From: CAWJEL01 sp964647255
GTDB lineage: Bacteria > Chloroflexota > Anaerolineae > CG2-30-64-16
DNA: 7,229 nt
Direction of reading: 5' to 3'
NCBI GenBank assembly: GCA_964647255.1
Contig: CAZYGI010000129.1
Span: 1 to 7,229 of the forward strand
Shown: positions 1-5,963 of the stretch, piece by piece
How the letters are laid out: each line of letters opens with the position of its first letter
How positions within the stretch are numbered: the first letter of the stretch is position 1
Made by a program: the position numbers and the translations under genes
Notes under the pieces: model-generated
The model's input: only the letters and a program-made list of their open reading frames with translations
What the model was told of the DNA's origin: nothing
Database searches by the model: none

Positions 1-115
1 GGTCGGCGGCGGCCGGCGCGACGGCCGGCGCGGCGTCCCACCAGGACGCCAGCAGATATGCGGCCCAAGGCAGGGCGGTGTCGCGCGTGTCTTCCGGAGA
101 TGAGCTACCGTTCAA
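1..115 (-). CDS. 5' end of an unidentified protein gene, running off the left edge
   Basis: I do not recognise this gene. Read leftward from a TTG at 115-113, the frame is open to the window edge (38 codons) and most codons end in G or C, as in the real genes here. The peptide begins with a polar stretch (NGSSSPEDTRDT, initiator omitted), then a Trp/Leu-rich segment (PWAAYLLASWW) and an Ala/Pro-rich run. There is no ATG or GTG in this frame near the start. An AGGA at 124-121 sits five bases before the TTG, and a good promoter lies further upstream at 182-154. It is transcribed divergently from the membrane glycosyltransferase at 277. The Trp/Leu segment could be an amphipathic or membrane helix, but too little is visible to assign a function. 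The alternative is a GC-rich chance frame; codon bias plus RBS plus promoter make a gene more likely. Confidence 0.5.
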   Translation of the reverse strand, partial: MNGSSSPEDTRDTALPWAAYLLASWWDAAPAVAPAAAD

Positions 116-120
116 ACGAT

Positions 121-124
121 TCCT
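121..124 (-). promoter_or_regulatory. Ribosome binding site for the left-edge gene
   Basis: AGGA on the minus strand, five bases before the TTG at 115-113. It is the only Shine-Dalgarno-like sequence placed for a start in this frame, so it decides the choice of the unusual TTG codon. Confidence 0.4.
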
Positions 125-153
125 GCTCTTGCTGAAATGCTCTGTCCGCCGCG

Positions 154-182
154 AGTATACCCGACAAAGGCGCGCGCGGCAA
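154..182 (-). promoter_or_regulatory. Sigma70-like promoter of the left-edge gene
   Basis: On the minus strand TTGCCG (182-177, four of six consensus bases) is followed by a 17-base spacer and TATACT (159-154, five of six). Transcription would start near 147, giving a leader of about 30 bases before the TTG start. The optimal spacing and an AT-rich hexamer inside very GC-rich DNA make chance less likely. The match is by eye only. Confidence 0.5.
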
Positions 183-190
183 TTCTATCT

Positions 191-220
191 TTGACGTACC
201 CGCCGGGGCCGTGATAGACT
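191..220 (+). promoter_or_regulatory. Sigma70-like promoter of the membrane glycosyltransferase gene
   Basis: TTGACG (191-196, five of six consensus bases), an 18-base spacer and TAGACT (215-220, four of six). Transcription would start around 226-228, leaving a leader of about 50 bases before the ATG at 277. It lies back-to-back with the leftward promoter; the two -35 boxes are only eight bases apart. If real, it rules out the upstream in-frame GTG at 211 as the start codon. Confidence 0.42.
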
Positions 221-262
221 CGCGGCTGCGTTGCCCACAGACCAGCGCCGCACCATTCCAGC

Positions 263-266
263 GGAG
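263..266 (+). promoter_or_regulatory. Ribosome binding site choosing ATG 277
   Basis: GGAG ten bases before the ATG at 277. The alternative in-frame GTG at 211 has no clear Shine-Dalgarno sequence and overlaps the predicted -10 region, so this site favours the shorter product. Confidence 0.5.
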
Positions 267-276
267 ACTTCGGAAA

Positions 277-1842
277 ATGCGCATCAAGGCCACCCGGATC
301 GCCCGTTGGGGCGCCAGCCTGCTGCCCGGCTATCTCGGCCTGGCCTGGACGATGGCGTATCTGTTGACCGACGAGCGGTCCCGCAGGATCCTGCCGATCG
401 CCCAGACGCTGGTTTTTCCGTTTCTCTACCGTCTTAACCCGATCCGCGCACTCAACCAGCTCTTCCCCGGCCGCCACCTTGCTTTCATCGAATTTGCGCT
501 GATCCTGAGTGCGCTGTTTCTCGGCTACACCTGCGTCATCCGCGCGGCACGGCTCCGGCAGACGCCGATGACGCTGCGCGCAATCCTGCTGTGGACGGCG
601 GCCTTCTGCCTGCCCCTCCTCCTCGTGCCGCCCGATTTCCTTTCGACCGATGTCTACGCGTACATCATGGAGATTCGGGTCGGCGTCGTCCACCACGCAA
701 ACCCGATGGTCGTGCCGCCGGGCGCCTTCCCTAGCGATCCCCTGCTGAAGTACGTCACCAGTTGGAAAGACCTGCCAGCCATCTACGGCCCGGCCTGGGC
801 TGTGCTGCTCTCGGCGCTGACGTACCCCCTGCGCCCGCTGGGCGATGCGCCGTGGCTCTATCTGGCGGCCTACAAACTGCTCGCGGCCGGTTTTCACCTC
901 GCCAACGCGGCAATGATCTGGCGGCTACTGGGCGCCTGGAAGCCGAACCAGCAGATCTGGGGCACGCTGTTGTACGCCTGGAATCCGCTGGCGCTGCTGG
1001 AGTACGCGGGCAGCGCACACAACGATGCGCCGATGATCTTTTTCTTGCTGCTGGCGCTGTGGCTTGCGCAGCAGGGGCGGTGGCGCGGCGCGACCGCTGG
1101 CCTGGCGCTGGGTGCGCTGGTCAAATACATCCCGCTCCTGGTGCTGCCTCTCTATGCCGTCGTGGTGCTGCGCGGCCGCCCGACCTGGCCGGCGCGCCTC
1201 AAGACGGCTGGGCAGATGGCGGCGATCTCCCTGCTCCTCGCCCTCGTCTTCTTCGCGCCGTTCTGGCAGGGCGGCCGCGTCGTCCGGCCGCTGCTGGCGC
1301 AGCCCGCGGCAGACCGCAGCCTCAACTCGATCGCGATGCTTGCCACGCGCGCCTGGCCCGTGCTGACAAATCTCGTGGGCTTGGGCGACGACCTGGACCA
1401 GGCGGCCCGCGATCCCAACCTGCCCGACGAGATGGGCTTGAGCCCGCAGCAGCTCGCCGTCAGCCAGGCCGTGCGCTGGTTCGGCCGCGCGGCCCTGGCG
1501 TTCACCTGGCTCGCGATGCTGATCGCGCTGTGGCGCCGGCCCACGTTCGAGCGGTTCGTCTGGGCGAGCTTCTGGGTGCTGCTGATCTACATCGTTCTGG
1601 GCACGACCTGGTTCTGGCCCTGGTACACCATCTTGCCCCTCAGCCTGGCCGCGTTGCTCGATTGGCGGCCGGCCGGCCGGCTCGCTCTGGCTTTCACGGC
1701 CACCGCCTGGATCATCTACGGCTGGCTGGGGACGGCCTGGCTGGCGCTGGCCTTTGCACCAGTTTTTGCCCTGGCCCTGACCCAGCTCTGGCGCGTGATC
1801 GCCCAAACCAGGCGATTGCAGCCTCATGGGAGCGGCCGGTAG
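277..1842 (+). CDS. Polytopic membrane glycosyltransferase, GT-C fold (GT87/MptB-like)
   Basis: A 521-residue protein with many hydrophobic helices (roughly residues 14-30, 70-90, 101-118, 170-185, 195-217, 227-242, 251-265, 272-299, 312-329, 402-420, 429-443, 451-461, 468-506), typical of GT-C enzymes. These transfer a sugar, often mannose, from a polyprenyl-phosphate donor on the outer face of the membrane. The first external loop carries STDVYAY (residues 123-129), whose D125 is the likely catalytic Asp, then NPM (142-144) and YGPAW (170-174). An HND motif (248-250) follows, as in alpha-1,6-mannosyltransferase-like families, and TWFWPWY lies at 444-450. A long hydrophilic loop spans about 331-400. 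An in-frame GTG at 211 would add 22 residues, but the ATG at 277 has the GGAG site and follows the promoter. The family is clear; donor and acceptor sugars are not. The gene ends tail-to-tail with the beta-helix gene, sharing 19 bp. Confidence 0.88.
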   Translation: MRIKATRIARWGASLLPGYLGLAWTMAYLLTDERSRRILPIAQTLVFPFLYRLNPIRALNQLFPGRHLAFIEFALILSALFLGYTCVIRAARLRQTPMTLRAILLWTAAFCLPLLLVPPDFLSTDVYAYIMEIRVGVVHHANPMVVPPGAFPSDPLLKYVTSWKDLPAIYGPAWAVLLSALTYPLRPLGDAPWLYLAAYKLLAAGFHLANAAMIWRLLGAWKPNQQIWGTLLYAWNPLALLEYAGSAHNDAPMIFFLLLALWLAQQGRWRGATAGLALGALVKYIPLLVLPLYAVVVLRGRPTWPARLKTAGQMAAISLLLALVFFAPFWQGGRVVRPLLAQPAADRSLNSIAMLATRAWPVLTNLVGLGDDLDQAARDPNLPDEMGLSPQQLAVSQAVRWFGRAALAFTWLAMLIALWRRPTFERFVWASFWVLLIYIVLGTTWFWPWYTILPLSLAALLDWRPAGRLALAFTATAWIIYGWLGTAWLALAFAPVFALALTQLWRVIAQTRRLQPHGSGR

Positions 1843-4800
1843 AAACGGCGGGCGCCCGGCAGGCTCAAGTACGATGCGCCGGCTTGCGCTGCGTCCGCCG
1901 CGACCCGGAAAACGGCGTCCAGTTTGGCCAGGTCGGCGCTGTCGAGCGGATAAAGCCACAGCGCCGTGCAGCCAACAACCCCGTTTTCTCCGGCCCGGCG
2001 ATGGGTGTACCGGACGCCGCACGCGTGCTGCTCCTGGCTAATCTCCACCGTGCCTGATGCCCACTGCCACACCTGACCTTCCTGAAGCTCCGGAGATGAA
2101 TAGCAGGGCGCCGCACGATCAAAGCTCAATTGCAGCACATCGTCAGCCCATACCGCCACGAAGGCTTTGGTGACAGCAGCGGGCACGTGGAAAGAAAACT
2201 GTGCAAAATTGGCCCAAAATGCCTCCTCTCCGATGATGACCGTGGCGTATTCTGTGCGCAGCGTCGTGGAGAGAGGCGCAGCCAGCCCCCAGATCGCGGC
2301 CGGGCCGACCGGGGTGCGGCCTAGGGCCTCGCCCGAATCCACCGGCATTTGCGCCCCAACTGCGCTGGGGACTGCGTTCGGCCCGGCCCGCCCCACTGAC
2401 ACCCCGTAGTCTCCCCCCATCAGCTTGACCGGCACGTGATAGATCATCCCGCCCGCTGCGATGGTCAGGCGGGCGAAATCGAGTCCATTGAAGCCTGGGG
2501 CCTTGTTGATTGCTACGTGCAGCACGCCATCGGTGGCCTGAGCAGACGTGAGCCATGAAGCAACCTCAGGATCGTCCACTGTGACGCTGACGGGGCAGAG
2601 CGGCTCTGCCCCCGCGGCGGTCACCGCGCTGACCGTGAAGCTCGCGGCCGCGCTGCCCCGGTCAAAAAGCAACGCCTCGATCGGCATATGCACGACGCGA
2701 TAGCCAGAAGGATCGGTGTCCGGTCCGTTCTCTGTCACGGTATTTTCGGCAAGACCGCCGATCACGTCCGCGGTATTCCCCACCATCCGGTTTCCGGTCA
2801 CCCTCGAAGCGCTCACCCGATTCAGGCGCACGCCGACCTGGTTCTCCTGGAAGGTGTTGCCGGTGACGATGTGCCGCGTTGCGTCTCCGCTGAATAGCCA
2901 CCAGGCCGGCTGCGGATCGGCCAACAAATTGATCGCCACCCAGTTCTCAACAAAGGTGTTTCCCACGACCGTGATGCGGCCCTGCGGGCACGAGATCGCG
3001 CCTTGCGAGTCAGTCCACCCACCGTATAACCGGCCGCGGTTATTGGCGGTGAAGACATTGCGCAGGATCAGGATGCCGGCGGCGTGCCCGGCCCACACGC
3101 CCGACAGCCACGATAGAGTGACCGTGTTGCCCTCGATGACACAGTTGCTGGCGAAATCAAGCTCGATCCCATGGCTGTACGCCTGCGTGATCTGGTTGCC
3201 CGTGATAAGGACGTCCTGGGTTTGCCCGGGCAGCCGCGGCAAGCCACTGAGAAAAACCCCGTCGCCGCCGAACGCGATCCGGTTGCCCGTGATATCGCAG
3301 CCACTCACGCCCGCGCCGATGATCGCCGCACCATCCCCTCCGCTCCACCAGTAGGGGACCGGTTGGGTGTTGAAGTGCATGATGTTGTTCGTCACAACAA
3401 GTCGTTGCTCTCGGCCGCCGCGCGCTTGCCACAACCGGATCCCCATCGCACAGCCCGATACGTCGTTTTCCTCGTAGCGGTTGCCCTGCCCATAAAAATC
3501 GGCGATGCCAACCGTGTTGTGTGTCGCCAGCGTCCGGCGGCAAGTCATGGCCAGACAGCCGGTCAGAACGATTCCGGCCCCCATCGCGGCATAGAAGGTG
3601 TCGTCTTGCGCGACGCCGCTCCAGAGTTCGGTGTCGCTCTCTTCGGGGGTTTCCCAGAAATCCAACCAGATGCCGCGCCGCTTGTCACTGACCTCCCGGC
3701 TGGCGTCGCTCAACAACCGGCGATTGTTGGTCACGGACACGCCCTCAATCACGCCACCCGTCAGCGCCCTGGCTTTGACCCCATAATGATACCCGGAGAT
3801 CACGCCCCCGCGCAGGGTCAAGCCGGCGCCGCCATCGAGCAGCACACCGATGCCGTACGTGCGATGATCGCCGAATTTCGTGAAATCCTCGGTGTCACCC
3901 CTCAAGAGCGCGCCGCCCAGATCCACCGTCAAATTCTGACCGCGTATCGTGACGGCGGCCCGGCCGGCTTCACAGGGCAAAACGTAGTGGCCCAAAGCCA
4001 CTCTGAGTTCTTGATCGCTCCCTTCGATGACCATCCCCTGCTGCAAAATGATGGCCCCGTCTTGTGCGGTATAGACCCGGCCTGCGTAGGGAAAGAAGCC
4101 CGAGGCGATCAACTGCGCCTTCTCAGGATTCAACGGCGAGTCAAGCACGATGCTGGCCGCCAGTCCGCGCGCGGCCGCGCCAGGATTCATGAATGAATTT
4201 TCGCTGGCAAACGCGGTGCCGCTGGTATCAATGTCGGCCACCGGATGGCCCAGGCCCAGCGCGTGGCCGAGCAGATGCGCGAGTGCGGCCGCGTTCTGTG
4301 CCGTACGGAGCGTATTTTCCCGGGGAGAGAGCGCCATGACAACGGTGAACGGGCAAGCCCAACTGCGAAGTCCCCGCCCCTTCACCAGAAGCACCTGGAT
4401 CTGTTGTCTTTGTCCGAGCGCCGGCAAAAGGTTGGCGCCGGCGAACAGGCGTGCAGCAGATGCGGATGGGACGGCGCCCGGCTTGAGCGACTGCCGGGCA
4501 TCGGCCACTGGCCCGTGATAGAAGAAACGTAACCGGCGGTCACCGAGCTGGCTTGCGAACCAGTCGTTCACATCTTGGAGCAGCTGTTCAACGTCGTCCG
4601 CCTCACCCGCATCCTCTGCGATGAGCGGCGTCGGTTCGGCTTCAACCAGGCTGACATGGACGGCGTAATAGCTTTCGGGCAGGGGGCCTGTCACATCGGG
4701 GGCGCCAAGTCGTTGCGCGGCGGCAGCGGGCAAGGCATCAAGCAAGAGAAGATCATGCTCCAGATCAGGATCGCCGGGCCCCGGCGCGGCGTACAAAAGC

Positions 4801-4889
4801 GGCCTTAGCGAGCGCGGCGCCGCTCCCAGCGCGATCGCCCCGGCAGAGAACCGGAGGAAGGCTCTACGGGAAAGTCCTGAAGCTGGCAT
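1824..4889 (-). CDS. Tat-exported protein: inactive metzincin-like domain fused to a right-handed beta-helix
   Basis: A 1021-residue secreted protein. Residues 1-36 form a twin-arginine signal (SRRAFLRF at 7-14, then a hydrophobic stretch). Residues about 75-270 resemble a zinc metalloprotease of the metzincin type: a helix ending in NDWF (108-111), a strand QIQVLLV (163-169), the zinc motif HLLGHALGLGH (205-215) and a Met-turn-like SFMNP (232-236). The catalytic Glu expected at 206 is Leu. Residues about 275-725 are a right-handed parallel beta-helix with recurring TGN/GN turns (N536, N565, N588, N611, N644, N678, N700). Residues about 740-825 look like a BACON/Ig-type beta-sandwich; 860-1021 is another beta-rich region I cannot name. 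It is last in an operon with GT4 glycosyltransferases, so binding or modifying the exported glycan (lyase, epimerase or scaffold) is plausible but unproven. The ATG at 4889 is preferred over an in-frame start at 4967, since it has GGAAG nine bases upstream, puts the Tat motif at the N-terminus and avoids overlap with the upstream gene. G+C is lower than in its neighbours. Confidence 0.85.
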   Translation of the reverse strand: MPASGLSRRAFLRFSAGAIALGAAPRSLRPLLYAAPGPGDPDLEHDLLLLDALPAAAAQRLGAPDVTGPLPESYYAVHVSLVEAEPTPLIAEDAGEADDVEQLLQDVNDWFASQLGDRRLRFFYHGPVADARQSLKPGAVPSASAARLFAGANLLPALGQRQQIQVLLVKGRGLRSWACPFTVVMALSPRENTLRTAQNAAALAHLLGHALGLGHPVADIDTSGTAFASENSFMNPGAAARGLAASIVLDSPLNPEKAQLIASGFFPYAGRVYTAQDGAIILQQGMVIEGSDQELRVALGHYVLPCEAGRAAVTIRGQNLTVDLGGALLRGDTEDFTKFGDHRTYGIGVLLDGGAGLTLRGGVISGYHYGVKARALTGGVIEGVSVTNNRRLLSDASREVSDKRRGIWLDFWETPEESDTELWSGVAQDDTFYAAMGAGIVLTGCLAMTCRRTLATHNTVGIADFYGQGNRYEENDVSGCAMGIRLWQARGGREQRLVVTNNIMHFNTQPVPYWWSGGDGAAIIGAGVSGCDITGNRIAFGGDGVFLSGLPRLPGQTQDVLITGNQITQAYSHGIELDFASNCVIEGNTVTLSWLSGVWAGHAAGILILRNVFTANNRGRLYGGWTDSQGAISCPQGRITVVGNTFVENWVAINLLADPQPAWWLFSGDATRHIVTGNTFQENQVGVRLNRVSASRVTGNRMVGNTADVIGGLAENTVTENGPDTDPSGYRVVHMPIEALLFDRGSAAASFTVSAVTAAGAEPLCPVSVTVDDPEVASWLTSAQATDGVLHVAINKAPGFNGLDFARLTIAAGGMIYHVPVKLMGGDYGVSVGRAGPNAVPSAVGAQMPVDSGEALGRTPVGPAAIWGLAAPLSTTLRTEYATVIIGEEAFWANFAQFSFHVPAAVTKAFVAVWADDVLQLSFDRAAPCYSSPELQEGQVWQWASGTVEISQEQHACGVRYTHRRAGENGVVGCTALWLYPLDSADLAKLDAVFRVAADAAQAGASYLSLPGARRFYRPLP
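2715..4067 (-). other. Right-handed parallel beta-helix region (protein repeat)
   Basis: Codes for residues about 275-725 of the exported protein. Degenerate coils carry a strand followed by a TGN or GN turn: ITGNRI (533-538), ITGNQI (562-567), IEGNTV (585-590), VVGNTF (641-646), VTGNTF (675-680) and VTGNRM (697-702). The Asn positions are spaced 22-23 residues in the regular parts (565, 588, 611 and 678, 700) and 29-34 where loops are inserted, as in PbH1/NosD-like helices. Such folds occur in pectate lyases, alginate epimerases (AlgG) and phage tailspikes. I see no assignable catalytic triad or calcium site, so enzyme activity cannot be called. The DNA itself is not a tandem repeat. Confidence 0.85.
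4245..4277 (-). other. Zinc-binding motif with the catalytic Glu replaced by Leu
   Basis: Codes for HLLGHALGLGH, residues 205-215 of the exported protein. It matches the metzincin signature HExxHxxGxxH at all three His and the Gly, but the second position is Leu (codon CTG, bases 4274-4272) instead of Glu. Known for the family: the three His bind zinc and the Glu activates water. So the domain may still bind zinc while lacking normal peptidase activity. A Met-turn candidate, M234, follows 19 residues after the last His. Confidence 0.75.
4848..4871 (-). other. Twin-arginine (Tat) export motif
   Basis: Codes for SRRAFLRF, residues 7-14, close to the Tat consensus S/T-R-R-x-F-L-K, followed by a mild hydrophobic run ending in LGAAP. 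Residues around LYAA (32-35) could be the cleavage site. Tat carries folded, often cofactor-loaded proteins, which would suit a metal-binding domain. Confidence 0.8.
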
Positions 4890-4898
4890 CGAATCCGA

Positions 4899-4903
4899 CT
4901 TCC
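4899..4903 (-). promoter_or_regulatory. Ribosome binding site choosing ATG 4889
   Basis: GGAAG on the minus strand, nine bases before the ATG at 4889, inside the 32-base gap after the upstream glycosyltransferase stop at 4922. It supports the start directly ahead of the Tat motif. No separate promoter or terminator is visible in this gap. Confidence 0.55.
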
Positions 4904-4921
4904 GAAACGCCCTAACTGATC

Positions 4922-5959
4922 TCAGGCGCGCAGCGCGGCCAGGATGCGCGCGGCCGCGGCTTCCCAACTGAGCGGCTCGGCCAGGGCGCGCGTGGATGCC
5001 GGCTGTTCCCGCAGCCGTGCGAGCGCAGCGCGGGCCGACGCCGCATCCTCGAAGAATGCAACGCCCGACTGCCCACCCCAGGCTTCCGGCAGCGCGCCGA
5101 ACCGGGTCGCCAGGATCGGCAGGTCACACGCCGCGGCTTCAAGCACCGACAGCGGCCAGTCAATGCAGCTTGGGTCGTCCGGCGCGGGCGGGGTGGGGAA
5201 GACGTACACATCGGCCGCCTGGTACAGCTCCTGCACGCGGGCGACGTAATGCGTGATCAGCCGCACGCCGGCCGCTTGCAGCTCGCCGGCCAGCGCGGCG
5301 TCCTGCGGTGTGGAGCTGCTGGCGGCGAGGACGGGCAGCGCCAGGTCGGCCAGCGCGGCGAGCAACGCCACCCCGCGGCGCCGGTTGAGATGCCCCACAT
5401 GCAGCGCGATGAACGCGTCCTCCGGCAGGCCGTGGTCGCGGCGCAGCAGGCGCCGCTCCGCCGCCGGGACCGGGTGAAACGTCTGCACATCCACGCTGGG
5501 GGGCAACCGGAGCGTGCGCCAGCCCAGGCTGCGCGCCTGCGCCTCGGTCTGCACCGACTGGACCGCGCACAGGTCGGGCGCCGCAAATCGGGCCGCCAGC
5601 CGCACGAGCGCGCCGTGCCGCCGGCCCTGGGTCGCCACCAGCATCACCGGCGCGCCGCGGCCGTGACGCCGCAGCATCCGCGCCCGCAGCCCGCTCGCCA
5701 GGGTGAGCGAGGCGGTGGGGACGTACAGCGTGGCGTCGGGCCGGAATGCGGCGATGCGCGCGGCCAGCGCGGGCGAGCGCAGCAGCCGGTCCGCCGGGAT
5801 ATTCGCCACGGCCCGCTCCGGCCAGTCCGCGCCGGCCGTGGTGAGGGTCAGCGCCTCATGGCCGAGGCCGCGCAGCGCGGCGGCCAGGCTCAACGCCAGC
5901 TTTTTGATCCCCTCGTCGGGCGGCGGCGCCAACCGCTCGCTGAAAACCAACAGACGCAT
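4922..5959 (-). CDS. GT4-like glycosyltransferase with an altered EX7E motif
   Basis: A 345-residue cytoplasmic enzyme with the two Rossmann-like halves of GT-B glycosyltransferases. The N-terminal half starts with MRLLVFSERL and PPDEGIKK (13-20), the acceptor-side loop seen in GT4 members. The C-terminal half begins near DAFIALHVGHL (181-191), followed by NRRRG (192-196), the phosphate-contact region normally containing Arg/Lys. ADVYVFPT (249-256) precedes the donor-site segment CIDWPLSVLEAAAC (265-278). Here the second Glu of EX7E is kept (E274), but the first position is Ile266 with Asp267 next to it, so the motif is not canonical. No signal or membrane segment is seen. The start lies four bases after the stop of the upstream GT4 gene, with GGTGA inside that gene's last codons, suggesting translational coupling. 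It probably transfers a sugar from a nucleotide donor to the growing glycan; the sugar is unknown. Confidence 0.85.
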   Translation of the reverse strand: MRLLVFSERLAPPPDEGIKKLALSLAAALRGLGHEALTLTTAGADWPERAVANIPADRLLRSPALAARIAAFRPDATLYVPTASLTLASGLRARMLRRHGRGAPVMLVATQGRRHGALVRLAARFAAPDLCAVQSVQTEAQARSLGWRTLRLPPSVDVQTFHPVPAAERRLLRRDHGLPEDAFIALHVGHLNRRRGVALLAALADLALPVLAASSSTPQDAALAGELQAAGVRLITHYVARVQELYQAADVYVFPTPPAPDDPSCIDWPLSVLEAAACDLPILATRFGALPEAWGGQSGVAFFEDAASARAALARLREQPASTRALAEPLSWEAAAARILAALRA

Positions 5960-5963
5960 CGCT

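Noticed and set aside
211..276. GTG 211 as the start of the membrane glycosyltransferase
   Set aside because: No Shine-Dalgarno sequence, it overlaps the predicted -10 region, and the 22 extra residues are not membrane-like; ATG 277 has a GGAG site.
112..897. Minus-strand open frame over the divergent promoters and the start of the membrane glycosyltransferase
   Set aside because: Arg/Gln/Glu-rich low-complexity product that overlaps both promoters and a clear coding start on the other strand.
1849..1858. Palindrome CGGGCGCCCG near the convergent junction as a terminator
   Set aside because: It lies inside the coding sequence of the beta-helix gene, has no loop to speak of and no T-run on either side.
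925..2022. Long minus-strand open frame opposite the membrane glycosyltransferase
   Set aside because: Low-complexity Arg/Gln/Gly/Pro composition without hydrophobic core patterns; it mirrors the codon bias of the real gene on the other strand.
762..2057. Long plus-strand open frame overlapping the membrane glycosyltransferase
   Set aside because: It is rich in Arg, Ala, Gly and Pro with no recognisable motif and runs in another frame of a clear GT-C gene, as expected by chance in GC-rich DNA.
3171..4196. Plus-strand open frame opposite the beta-helix gene
   Set aside because: No family motifs, and the opposite strand has a well-supported protein with regular TGN-type coils throughout this stretch.
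4890..4967. Upstream start at 4967 for the exported protein
   Set aside because: It would add 26 Arg-rich residues in front of the Tat motif and overlap the upstream GT4 gene; the ATG at 4889 has a good GGAAG site.
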